Positions 24,290 to 36,012 of a DNA stretch of 64,000 nt are shown here, in pieces. The stretch spans positions 2,418,001 through 2,482,000 of the forward strand of contig BTPP01000005.1 in NCBI GenBank assembly GCA_037102815.1, written 5' to 3'. The DNA comes from Neurospora intermedia (Eukaryota > Ascomycota > Sordariomycetes > Sordariales > Sordariaceae). Both the position numbers and the translations under genes were made by a program. The notes beneath the pieces were generated by a model. It worked only from the letters and a program-made list of their open reading frames with translations, was not told the DNA's origin and searched no databases. Position 1 is the first letter of the stretch, and every line of letters starts with the position of its first letter.

Positions 24290-26802
24290 CTAGCGAAAGT
24301 TGATGACAGCAAGCTGCGATATTGTTAGCACAAGTCCACAAACCCAGCCGAAGATTGTACATACCCGACTATTTAGGCCATAGACCAGCTTTCCTCCCTC
24401 TGCATCCCAGCCAAGGCAGGGTGCGAGAATCTCGTCCGCTTCTGCGCCTGTTTTGGGGCTCCTCCATCCCGGATGGGATTCCTTGTTCCAGCTCGCGTAA
24501 GGCACCGTTGGATCATCAAGCTTCCACACCAAGACCCTGTCCGCGGTTGCTCCGGCAATGTAAGTGCCGTCGGGGGTCATTGCGATGCTAGCAATCTGAT
24601 CGGCCATTGTCATCGAGAACTTGGCCTTGTTGTCAGCGTTGCGCACGTTCCATATGCAGATGGCGCCATCTTCCCCACTGGACGCAAGCAATCTTTCATC
24701 TTCCTCCGGCTCGCGGTCCAAGGGCTGCCATAAAAGACCGGTGATGTTTCCGATATGGGCGCTGATGGACCGCCGTTGACCCGCTTGGTCCCAGATCTAA
24801 GGAGTAGAGTATTAGTAGAGGTTCAGATGTTGCTGTTTCCCTTTTTGCAGTGTCCCGCTTACATGTATGACGCCTTTTTCAGTGGCAGTAGCAATAAGCC
24901 CCGTCTTTGCGTCGTACTTGATCTGACTGAAACTTTCGTCCTTGTCGGTGTCGAACTCTCTGCCAGGCTCGATGCCCTTCTCTTCACAGCGCAGGGCGAC
25001 CAAGCAATCACCTCCACAAATTACAAACTCGGTCTCGCTAACCCAGCAAACATCGAGAACACTATTGTCGAGAGTGCGTTCAAGGAGATGAGACACCGAG
25101 TTTGCGGTCGACAGCGAGAACACAGTGACCATTATGCCGCGGCTATCGAGACTGACGCCCAAAATCAAGTCTTTGTTAGGGCTCCAGCGCAACTTGATGA
25201 CGGGAGGGTCGACGCCATCGAAGCGGTGGATAGGCGAGCCATTAACATCCCAGATGCTGACACGCGACTTGCCCCCATGATCCACAGCCAGAGCAATGGC
25301 AGTACCATCGGCATTCCAGGCAAGTGACGAGACGGTGGACGACTTGAGGACGTCCTGCTCGGTGAGGCTGGAGAAGCTGGAGTTGAGCGTGAAAGGGGGG
25401 GCCGTGCGGTCGTCCACGTGACCTGCAGGGATGTCGGCCACTGGGGCGTCTCCACGCGAGAGAGTCCAAAGACGGGCTAGCGCCTCGGTCCCGGCAACCG
25501 CCAAGATGGATGGGTTGCTGGGGTTCCACTCGCAGAACAGCGCCAGCGGCGAAGCAATCGGATTTTCGGCCATCTGGTCCTGGCTTGTTGATAGTTCTGA
25601 TTCTGTGCTCTCGTCGGCGCCCATGCGCAGGAATACCGTTGCCGGCGTGAGATCTAGTGGCTCTTCTGTCTGCGTGCCCTTCTCTGGGCCCTCGGTGCGT
25701 GGTGGTGGTGATGCGGCCTGCTCGCCCTCCAGGGGCGACGGGTAGGCATGGTTGTTGTTGTTGACATTGCTGCTACTCGAGTTGTTGCTGTTGTTATTGT
25801 TGTTGCTGCTGCTGCTGTTGTCTGCGTGAGAGTCGATTTCCATGGGCGTAGTGGCTGATTCTGCCCCATTTCCGTTCTCGTTGCCATTGCTCAGCCTTTG
25901 TCGCTTTGCTGGCGTTCCGTTGCGCAAAACATGATGCGGCCGCTCACTCCCGCGTTTTCGCGCATTTCCATTCTCAATCTCGGTCTCGGCCTCCGACTCA
26001 TCCTCCTCCTCCATATCCTCCCCCGATTCATTGAGTGCTGGTTCAAACTTGAGAGGCCCGAACACACCGCGGGCGCTCTCGGCTGCTGCTTGCCCTTCAC
26101 GGGTGTCCTGCTAAAATGTCAGCAAAAAACCTGGACCCCATTTCACAGCGCTGCAACCGCTGCAGCCACAGGAGCCGACTCCCACGGGGGGTTTCCGGGT
26201 GTGCCAGAGGGCAGCGCACAATGACGCCGCACGGCCATCTAGGTCATGCCGAATTGAAGCCAATGCAGATTTCTGGAGAGCAGCGGATCGAGCAGCAAAT
26301 GCTAAGGAAAGTGCGCGGCTATCGTACCTGGTTGGCTTCCGCGAATTTCCTTTGGTAGTCTTCATAGATAAGGCCCTTGTTCAACAAGGACACCAGCGCG
26401 TACGTGTGCACATGCTTTGCAAAGTCAAATTTCCTGTGGGGAGCCTGCACTCGCCATTCTTTCTGGAGCTTGGCAGCAGTGTCTCGATAATCTGTGGAAC
26501 GAGAGACGGTGCGCGCGGTTAGTCTCGCAAGGCGGGAAAAAGAAATATACCAACCGCCAAGGGCCATGCGCCTTGGAGGGATTCAAGAAAAGCAGACATA
26601 CTGGACTCGAGTAGATATCTATAAGACGCGAGATGGCAAGTCCATCGTCAGTACTCTGCCATGCCATGAATAGCCCCAAGCCTAGGGAGGGAGAGTGCGC
26701 CGAGTCTTGACACTTGACAAGCAGCGCAGAGGGTGACGGGGAGGGATGGGCGAACCTCCAAACGAGATAGTTCACTCGGTCCGTGTCCAGAAGTTCCTTC
26801 AT
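24290..26802 (-). CDS. LisH/WD40 protein, Sif2/TBL1-like
   Basis: Six exons (26802-26756, 26618-26602, 26491-26328, 26107-24863, 24796-24365, 24313-24290) give 642 residues. The N-terminus holds a LisH-type segment (DRVNYLVWRYLLES) for oligomerisation. A low-complexity linker follows with acidic runs and Ser/Asn repeats. The rest is a WD40 propeller, with repeat ends such as ALARLWTLSR, RVSIWDVNGS, VIHVIWDQ, AICIWNVRN and DRVLVWKLDD. Sif2 in yeast and TBL1 in animals are subunits of histone deacetylase complexes (SET3C and NCoR/SMRT), so a role in nuclear repression is likely here. The first donor (GTTCGC) is weak, but the phases all close. The fourth exon can start at either AG of TAGCAG. 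The last exon is only eight codons. Confidence 0.88.
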
Positions 26803-29800
26803 CGTCGTCGTCGTCGTCAGTCACGGGCAGATTGCTGGGGCGGCGAGCGATTGGACACTGGTTGTAAAAACGGGTCGAAGGCGACAAATAGGTATGTACT
26901 GGTCGGCGCGGTCCAGGGAGACGGATCGTGTCTACGACCAGGCGCGGCAAATGGGTATCAGGTACTGTAGCGCGCTTTCAAGAATGCCGAATCTGTAGCT
27001 CCGTCGAAGTGTTTACGCTTGGAACGGCGACGCTGAGGGTTGGTTGCGGAGGGCGAACGGCAGGATGGGATGGGGGTTAGATTTGTGGTAGATTTGGCTG
27101 GATTTGGCTTTGGCCTCTGGGACTGGAACGGTGGGTAACGGGAGGGCCCCGGGCAGTGCGGATTTCGAGGTGTTCCACCGCAGCGCAGGGCCAGGCAGTG
27201 GACAGGTGGGAGTGGGTGCCGCCGTGGGTGCCGCCGTGGGTGCACTGGGTGGGCAGGTGGGCGAGCAGGTGCTTCGGTTCTTGCCCGGCTGCTCAGATGC
27301 TGCATCGAAATGGAGGACAAGGAAGGTACCTACCTACCTCCCGTTCACGAAGGCCTTGCCCCGGTCCGGTCGTTGCCCTGCCCTGGCGGTCCTGGGCCTT
27401 GCTGCTGCTGCTGCTGCTGCGCGTTTAGGCGAGTGCTAAGATGCAGGCCGCGCGCTAGTCCCTTTTGGGATATGGAGAAAATGGAACTGCAAAGTGCCAC
27501 GCTCGCTCGCCCAAGACAGCAGACAGACAGTTTCAATTTCGACACTTTGCAATCGACGATTTCAGCGTGTTAACAAATCATGAGAGCAGACAGCATTAGC
27601 AACGAATCCACGTCATTCATGGCAGCGCAAGTATTTACACTAGGTATCAAAGACCGACAGGAGAGGGGGACTTCGATGAGGAACAGGGGTCATCCAGCCC
27701 ATCTGGAGAACCCCCCTTCCTTCATATTGCTGATGTCGCCTCACCTCGCTCTTGGACACACCAACATGTACTGCTGTCCATCGTTTAATGGAATATGTAT
27801 CGCGGGATAAGAAGGTTCGGTATCCGACTGTTAGCGATGTGATCGATGTGCTTAACGGCTACGTAGCCTTCTAACAGGCAACTTTATGTCATGTTTCAGT
27901 TGCTTCTTTCACCTGTCATTCCATTGCTGACGAGTCTTTCATCCGATCAGGTAAGGAACTAAATGGCAGTTGTTTCGCGTTCCATCGCATATGACGATCC
28001 ATCTTTTGGGGTTCTGGATGCCCGGGCCAGTCAAACATTAGGTTGGCCGGGATATGATGGGTCACGATTCAGTCCCAAGCGATTGTGCCGTGTGTCGTTT
28101 GTTCCGCAGCGCCTTTAGAAGAGTACCGTGACCTCTAGGATGTGGGATGCAGGTCGCCCTTCTGCCTTTGACCTGCTTTTAAACTATTGCACATTGCACA
28201 TGTGCGCCGTTACTGTACGAACTGCAAATGCTCAACCTACGAAACTTGGAGGTCGTTTCGACAATATTTATCATGGTTCGCAGATGACAGTGCCATTGCC
28301 TCCCTTTACACTACACTACACTAAATTCCCGGCTCCCAAGGCTCCTGTTCGCGAGGTGACGATCCCTTCCTCACATTGGCCCAACGTGTATCCAACCATC
28401 AATCAGCCAGTGACGATGATCTAGTGTATGCGACAGACCCAATCTCGCCCCCCTCCCCGGCCGAGCGACGGGAATGGCTTTCCAAAGCACGCGAATCTAC
28501 TCACCAAGCTCTCCATCCACCTCGTTTTGCGATTGATCCCTCAACCTGGGCTGAGCCGCCTGAAATCCGGACAAGTAGAACTGGCTTCTTCTGTTGCCGC
28601 GTCGTGTGTTGCAGACCTGCTCCCTGGAAGAACAAAGCCCTGGCGTTCCATTTCTAGGCTATCCTCCTCTCTCCGTGTCTCGCCAATTGCCATCCATCGA
28701 ATGGGCAGCCAATCAGCACGGCCACTGGAAAGGGTCGCTACTGGGCAAGGGTGCCAAGGGACCAAGGCCCGGGGCTCTTCGATCTCGACCAGCTGCCGTA
28801 ACGATTGGCTGGAGTTGGTTTTGACGTGCCTTTTTCATCACAAACAGCCCGATGGTTCGTTTCAGGGGTACAAGTACAAGCGTCCCGCGCTGCCCCCACA
28901 CCTTTTTGGGATGGACACTGCCGGTATCGAGACTGCGCCCCTCTTTTTTTTCCCCCTCAAGTCCGAAGAAGCGAGCGCACTCTGTGGCACGCGTGTTTTG
29001 TGCGGAGACGTCGAATGCAACGCCTGAATCAGATTGTCGGGGCAACGACCGCTTAACGGCTCGCTGATGATAAGTTTCATCTCTGCAGTACATGTGTTTC
29101 TTTCTAGGGCATGATCGCTGTTTGTCTTCTTTGTCTCTCTGCCGACTTGACCAATTTCGGGGCAATCGTACTACGTAGGTAGTGTAGAAGGTTTATATAT
29201 TTGTGGGACCACCTCTATGGGAGTGCGATTCCATCATCAACCCAAACTCCAGCCCACACAGTTGGATTAAGCCAGAAGCGTGTGAACTCCTGCTGGAACT
29301 TCGTATCGCTATAGTTGTCTTCTGCTTTGTCGTAGAACAAGTTGTTAGACGGAACCGCCCCCCTTGCATTCTTGGTACGTCGGTCAACGATACGACAGTC
29401 CCAGGCTCTCCGAGCACTGGAGTCCAAGAGAAGGGGGAGGGGGGAGGGGGGGTTTAGAAATCGAACTGAAAAGTCAAGTTGACGCACTCATCCAGTGGCC
29501 CTATGTGTTTCTTGTTGAAATACTCTCATTGTCTTTGCCGCATGATCCGGATCGGTTCATGTTCTTTGTCCTCCCCTCGGTCTGACTGCTGCTGAGCTGT
29601 GACGGATGCTGTTACATGTCTGGTGCTGGATTCAAGGTTCTTTGTCAAAGGCAGGTACGTACCGGCTGCAGAATGGAGCACCATGATGGCATGGCATTGG
29701 GCAATCTCCATACCCTCAAGTGGAGCACGATCCAATTCTCCAGTGACACATGATCGGCGGGCCGCCCGTTGCTTGACACCTGAGGCAACAACTGCAGCTC

Positions 29801-30076
29801 GGCTCTAGAACCTTGCTGGCCAGGCCACGGGACATTCCGTGACCAGCTACTGTACACTACGACGAACAGACACGGACCCGCCAGGGCGCGACGGCCTGCA
29901 GCTTGACAGCTTCTCTGACAAGCGACAGGTGACGGACGACCCCTCGATGTCGCAGCCAGCACGAACTCGACGATCATGCTCTGATTGCGACGATATCTTA
30001 TTTCATACTGCTACTACTACTACCACCACTTCATAGACGATACCCAGGCCATTAGATACTAAACATAATCACCGCC
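26803..30076. other. Intergenic, head-to-head promoters
   Basis: The stretch lies between two divergent genes, Sif2/TBL1-like (minus) and the TMEM115-like gene (plus). It contains a (GCT)n repeat at 27401-27420. Several 90-200 codon frames (for example 28428-29027) are open but lack coding character. Confidence 0.5.
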
Positions 30077-31275
30077 ATGCCGCCACGAATAAACCTCCCG
30101 CCCGTGACGCGCATCAGCCTCCTCGCCCTCGGCCTCCAGTCCGTCCTCAGCGCTGCCATCCGATACCGCCAGTGGACGGCGCACTCTGAGATCGTCATCC
30201 CATATCTCAACCTGATTCCTCAACTATCGCTCGTCTACCCGTGGACCTTTGTGACAACCACCCTCGTCGAGAGCAACATCTTCACCTTCAGTATCGCAGC
30301 CCTGACCCTCTACCATGGCGGTCGTTACCTTGAGCGCGCCTGGTCCTCGCGCGAGCTCGCCAAATTCCTGCTCGTCACCTCCCTGATCCCGAACGCTCTC
30401 TGCTTTGCCACCTTGATCCTCTTCTTCACCTTTACCAGGAACGAGCGATGGACGTACGTACACGATCCAAACCAGCTAACACGCATCGCTGCTTTACTAT
30501 GGCTGGCTAACCCTTTGCTGCTGTTTACAGACTCATGACCATCGCCGGCACCATCTCGCTCCAGATCTCCTTCCTCGTCGCTTTCAGCCAGCTCGTCCCC
30601 GCCCATACCGTCACCCTCTTCCGCGGCATCCTCTCGCTCCGCGTGCCCCGTTTCCCACTTCTCTACATTGGCGTCGTGACGGCCCTGTGCCTCACCCCCA
30701 TGCTCACGAGCGTATCTTTCCTACTCGCCGTCTACGGCTTCATCACAAGCTGGACCTACCTCCGTTTCTACAAGGCCGTCTTTCCCGACCTCGACCAATC
30801 CCAGACGAGCTCCCTCCGCGGTGACGCCAGCGAGACCTTTGCCTTTGCCGAGTTCTTCCCCGGTCCTGTCCGGCCCGTGGTTGCGGGCATCTCCGAGAAC
30901 GTTTTCAACATGCTGGTCGCCATGCGCGTCTGCACGCCTTTTACGGAAGATCATATCTCAGCCGCGCGAGGCGACAACGCCTTCTCGCACCACAGCCACC
31001 AACGCGGCGTGCCCGGCAGCGCAAGAGCCGAGGCTGAGCGTAGGAGGGCGCTGGCTCTCAAGGCTCTCGACCAACGTCTGCATGCTGCCACCGCTGGCGC
31101 CGCCGCTCGCGCTTCGAGTAACCCAGCCCCGCCCGCTGTTCAGCCTCCCGCTCCATCGGCTACCGGCCCAACCGTTCAGACACAACCGCAGGCGAATATG
31201 CAAAAGACGATGACGGCGCCGACGGGCGATGCGGGCTCCAGCTCCGATAATGACGGCAGCAGAAGCAGCGCTTAA
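30077..31275 (+). CDS. TMEM115/rhomboid-like integral membrane protein
   Basis: Two exons, 30077-30453 and 30531-31275, give 373 residues. The 77-nt intron has a GGCTAAC branch site and ACAG acceptor and splits a Thr codon. The protein shows several hydrophobic segments: near the start (LLALGLQSVLSAAI), a WTFVTTTLVESNIFTF segment, then LLVTSLIPNALCFATLILFF, ISLQISFLVAF, LLYIGVVTALCLTPML and SVSFLLAVYGF. The motif order WTFVT...ESN, then GGRYLERAW, matches the eukaryotic integral membrane family (DUF1751/TMEM115), a rhomboid-related fold without protease residues that sits in the Golgi in animals. The C-terminal 100 or so residues are Ala/Pro-rich and hydrophilic. A run of 43 A starts 18 bases after the stop. 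Confidence 0.85.
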
Positions 31276-31290
31276 ATATAAATAAGAGAC

Positions 31291-31338
<48 letters not shown>

Positions 31339-32788
31339 CGCAACTGTCAACTTGATGAGACGCATTTATTATCGGGGCGGGGGAAAAGTTCAACGGGGAG
31401 ATCCTGTCATGGAACAGCGTGGCCTACGATTTACGCGATAATCATCCGTGAGAATGTGCGGGACTAGAATGACGGAGACTGCATTGATACCCGATCTGAA
31501 TTATTCTCGAAGAGATGGCGGACGCATGCCACCATACCTTTGGCGATATATCATAAAGAACGAAGCCACCTAGGAAGGAAGTACTACTAGCAGAAGGAGT
31601 CAGAGAAGGAGGGGGCAGCAGTACGAGAAGTGGGAGGAACAGAACCAAGATGAGAGGAAGTGGAATACCAAGACTCAAGGTTGTGGGTGTGCGTCCAACC
31701 CAGTAGATCTGAGAAGTGGAAACCTCCAACTGACGCCTGTCACGTACAGCATAAGCATAATCAGAGAACAGAAAATAGCAACTGCTCGAAGAGAGCCAGA
31801 ATTACCAAGAATCTTTTATAAGTTATGTTTTGGTTCATGAAAACTCGATCGCAAAGGACTGGCGGCTTGCATGTCATTAGTTGCCAGATGTGTTGGAAAT
31901 ATTGTCCAAGTTTATCATCAGCACGCTGAGACGAACACGAAGGACAGAATACGCCCCATCCGACTTTGACTTTGCGCATACATTCTCGTACAACAACAAT
32001 TATGTTCTGAGTTTCTCATTCACTTGTTCATCCTGCCATGATACTGCTTGTGGCTCATTTTCGAGGTGATCTCTTTCCCTTTCCGGGGATCACGTTGAAA
32101 CTTGAAGGTTGTCTATTTCGTCCCTCTTTTCTCCCAAAACACCCCCTTGAAGCTATGTCATTACCTTTACTTGACCAAGAAGTAGGTTGAAAGAAAGCTC
32201 AAACATTTGAAAAGAAAAAACAATTGGCTTCCTATTTGGTCTCCTAGACAACTATTAAACTTGCTGATCTACAAAGCTTTCTCGTTACAAAAGTGCGTAA
32301 AGTCGATCGTTGGGAAGGGCACGCGAAGTCCAGCCAAACATTCAAGTTTTCCGTGTGGTACCTTGATACAAACTGATGTAGTTGTGAAATTGCAAACAAA
32401 AAAACGTGAATTGCAAGACTTTTGATAAAAGATTGCAGCATGCGTACATTCATTCGTCTCTGGAGTATGTACCGTCGTCTACTGGAACATGGACCTTTTC
32501 CACCCAAAATCATCCCAGAAACAATCTTTCTCTTAAAATGTTTCAGAACTAGTCCACAGTAGGTTGTGTCACGTCACGACAAAGGTTTCGATTCCAGCTA
32601 AACTGCATTGGTTGGCACCTGTATCGACTTTGTCTCATGTTCAGTTCCGTTTAGGTAGTCTCACGACCGTTAGCCACAGCAACTATAGCTGAAGGCTGCG
32701 AACCGTTTTCCTTCTTTGTGCAATCCGCTCTCTCTCTTACTTTCCCTCGTGAAAAGTTCTTCTAGTTCTCCTCTATTCATAGGTAGAT
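31276..32788. other. Intergenic
   Basis: Holds the A43 run and otherwise AT-richer DNA without convincing frames. Confidence 0.5.
31293..31335. repeat. Poly(A) run, 43 bases
   Basis: A pure run of 43 A, 18 bases downstream of the TMEM115-like stop codon. The gene has an intron, so it is not a retrocopy with a templated poly(A) tail. The length may be uncertain in the assembly. Confidence 0.9.
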
Positions 32789-33130
32789 ATGTTCTCATTG
32801 TCCTCGGACATATCATCATCAGACGCCAACCCATCGCAATCATCACCCCACTCTCTTCGTCCTCTATGCCATTACTGTCGTCATCCTGTTCCACTCCTTA
32901 GCGACAGCGACAGCGACAGCGGCCCCGGGCTCGACGCCGGCAGCAAGACGAGGACAGAGATGACAGCAGCAGTAGTAGCTGGGACCGATGTGGGTGGGTG
33001 TCCTAGCCGGCGAAATAACAGCGGGTGTCTTGATAGCGTCACATCATTTCCCAATTTTCTTCTAATCCACCAGAGTAATTTCCTAGAAACAGGTGCATGG
33101 TTAATGAGAATGCGGTTTGGCCCAGTTTGA
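32789..33130 (+). CDS. Possible Ser/Asp-rich protein, 113 aa
   Basis: The frame begins with ATG and has a plausible N-terminal part: a Ser-rich stretch, a CHYCRHPVP motif, then SDSDSDSGP. It becomes less convincing after about residue 65, near a GTGGGTG that could be a donor. It may be the first exon of a gene continuing into the acidic frame at 33286-33732, but I could not join the two with confidence. Confidence 0.25.
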   Translation: MFSLSSDISSSDANPSQSSPHSLRPLCHYCRHPVPLLSDSDSDSGPGLDAGSKTRTEMTAAVVAGTDVGGCPSRRNNSGCLDSVTSFPNFLLIHQSNFLETGAWLMRMRFGPV

Positions 33131-33285
33131 TCGGTACCTAAACATGATTCCTGGATGAATAAGATGAAGCAACATTGAGGATGACCAAGAAAAAGAGAAA
33201 GAAGAGAAACAGATAGGAGGGGAGAGAAAACGGGAACAAGTGGTGATGGAAAGAACCACCTATGTCAGTTCAAGCGAGTATGTGA

Positions 33286-33732
33286 ATGAGTTCGGGAATG
33301 GTTGGGCAGAGGAGGAAGAGTGGGAAAGCAAAAGAGCACATGATGGCGGGATTGCAAGTCGACGACAGATACGTAACCAGTGATGTCGTTGATGCAGAAG
33401 GGCGACGAGGTAAGATTGATTTTCACGATACCCAAGATGAAAATGGGGTGGATGACGTTGGAGAGAAAGGAGAGGATGCTGACGTTGGCAACACCGATGA
33501 TAATGATATTGTCGACTATGCTGGCAACGAAAGCGAAATGAACGAAGAGTACAGCGACGAAGACTCCATGGCGGTGTTGAAGACGATGAGGGGGAAAAGG
33601 AGGATGCTAAAGGGAAAGGAAGGTAAGTGTTATTCTTATCAAGAGTATTATGGAACATGGATCGAGCGAGAGTCAAGGAATGGGACGATAAAGACGGTGG
33701 TCAAGATGGCATATCACGAGTTGTTTCGATGA
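33286..33732 (+). CDS. Possible acidic protein, 148 aa
   Basis: A 148-codon frame with an acidic centre (DVVDAEGRRGKIDFHDTQDE and NESEMNEEYSDEDSMAV), which is uncommon in translated non-coding DNA. It has a possible GTAAGT donor near 33625, after the basic stretch RGKRRMLKGKEG. No family recognised. A second frame over the first 100 bases is also coding-like, which weakens the call. Confidence 0.25.
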   Translation: MSSGMVGQRRKSGKAKEHMMAGLQVDDRYVTSDVVDAEGRRGKIDFHDTQDENGVDDVGEKGEDADVGNTDDNDIVDYAGNESEMNEEYSDEDSMAVLKTMRGKRRMLKGKEGKCYSYQEYYGTWIERESRNGTIKTVVKMAYHELFR

Positions 33733-35997
33733 TGTGGATAAAAATGAGGCTGACGGTAATAGTGCCGTGGGAACCAACTTGAAAGTTCAAGGGAGGCGTA
33801 CCTGGATGTTGAAGAGGATTGGACTCATACGTACCAGCAACGTTCTCAAGGTTCTTGTGGAATAACCTCCGGTATCCAGGTTAGAAAGAGTCACTGTCGT
33901 CTTCTGTTGATTATAGCCCGCCCGACTCGGAAACCAAGCCAGTGACTACGACCTCAAATTGACGTCAATTAGTGATCGAAAACCGCTTGAACCAAGATAG
34001 CTTCTGTTCCACGAGATTTCATCTCGCAAAGATTGGATCGAGTCACACTGTTCAGTGTTAGTCAGTCAGTTCATCAGGACCTCATTCGAACCATAGGTGG
34101 GCAAGTCTTGCCCTCAAACAGATCACGTCTCAGCCTCTCTCGTTCCAAACCCAGCACCACACGGGCTGAACCCGCAATCAATCTGAAATGAGATTTTTTC
34201 TCCAGCCATGATAATCTCCTTGAAGGAAGAATGGGGGACACATAACTGAGACATGAAAGACTTAGTGATCAGTTGTGCCCGCCCAAGGGAAGTTATGCAC
34301 ACTCCCTACCAAATCGGGCACCGGATCCAATACCTCGTGGCTTTTGACTTGTTACTCCAAGTGGGCGTTGTTGCCTCTTCATTGTCACTGAGATATATGT
34401 ACTGTGGTATGCGAGGCGAAGGCCAAAGGGACGAGAGGTAAGGTAAGGGTTCGTTATCTGCCAGCTTTACGACAAAAGTCAGTGAACCGCCTCAGATCAA
34501 GCCACAAATTTGCTGCTGATTGACGCTTGTATCATCTGCGAAAGGAGGTGGGATGAAGCGTTCTTGTGGCTACCCGACCAGCCAAAGAGGGAACGCACGC
34601 ATGAAAGTTGCGCGGCGTCTTCCCTGAGCCACTTGCCCAGAGTGTATGTAGCGTTTGTCCTACGACGGGAAAACCCATCCAGATTGTGGCTTGATGGGTA
34701 GCAGGTAGTAGCAAACAATATCCTCCCACACCGCGCATCAAAGACGTACGTATGCAGGTAACTCGAGTGCTGTAACGTCGTCAGATGCCACCGGATTCCG
34801 TCACTCGTCATCCCTTCATGAACCCGCCGCATCCATTCCACAGCATACACCCGATCCATGGCCCCGTCCGGTCTACTCATTCATCATGACAATGATAAGT
34901 ATGTAGTGACATGGTAGCACAAACCGCCAGGCAGTCGGCAGACGAGGCCAGCAGAATGGAACAACAGACAGACAAACAGACAGAGAGACAGAGAGACGGA
35001 CAGACGGACGGGAGAGACAGAATAAATCAGACACGAAGCCAACAGCAATAAAGAGTCTGTGCTCTTGAAGGAGATGCATGTCCGGTTTAGCTTCGGCTTC
35101 CTGCATGGCAGGCGTCTGCAGCCAAGAGAAGCATCGTGTTGTCAGGAGAGGGAAAAAAAGAGGGCAAAGGAAAAAGAAAGAGAGAAGATGACAACTGATA
35201 CATGTACTACATCTTTGGTCAAACCGCTCCCTCCCCCGTTCGTAAAACCTCGGGACCTCAGCAACGCAGCAAGGTAGTACCGTGAGGGAATGTGAGAGGT
35301 ACAACATGACCTGTTTCAACGTCTCGCGCAGTCTGCTTGGGATTTGCATGCATATTCGGTAGATGCACAGGTTCAGGTTCTGTAATTCCGTTCTACCCCT
35401 TGATGTGTTATGTACCGAGCGGTTCTAGACATCATGGGGAGGTGTATGTGTTGCGATGTAAGCGAGAGGGGACTTGGTCGAGATGATGAATTGATATTAG
35501 GAAGAGAAAAGCAGTAAGTGGCTTTGTAAGAGAGTCAGAGCAAACCACACAGGGCTAGTATGAAGAACGGAGAGAAACACGAGCTGGAATGTAGGATGAC
35601 ACACCCACATTAAAGCAAGACATCTGCCGCCGGGATGCACGAGTTTCGAGAACAGCGAGCGGCCCTGAATGACAGACACACGACTCATGAAGTCTCGTAA
35701 TACCTACACCAAACATCTTTCATCTTTTCTGGTTCGGGAGGCCGCGTTCCTCCCAAGTGTACAACAGACGCCACTGGGCGCATCAGTGATTCGCGTCACC
35801 TTGCCTGTTCCACGAGGACCCGTTTGGTGATTTCGGCCAGCTTCATTGGAAAGTCTCGAGCCTTACGAGATCCTTCCCTGCCTCGAATCCAAGCTGCTTG
35901 ATATCCTCATCGATTTCAACAACTAAGATTTGCTGGCGCCCCTGAAGCGACTTGGTATGTTGCAGAGATGGGTAGGGCAAGTTGAATGATCTAAGTC

Positions 35998-36012
35998 TAG
36001 GGTTAGGGTTCA
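35998..36012 (+). repeat. Short telomere-like repeat (TTAGGG)2
   Basis: CTAGGGTTAGGGTTC holds two units of the fungal telomere hexamer. Too short for a telomere relic to be proven. Confidence 0.7.
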
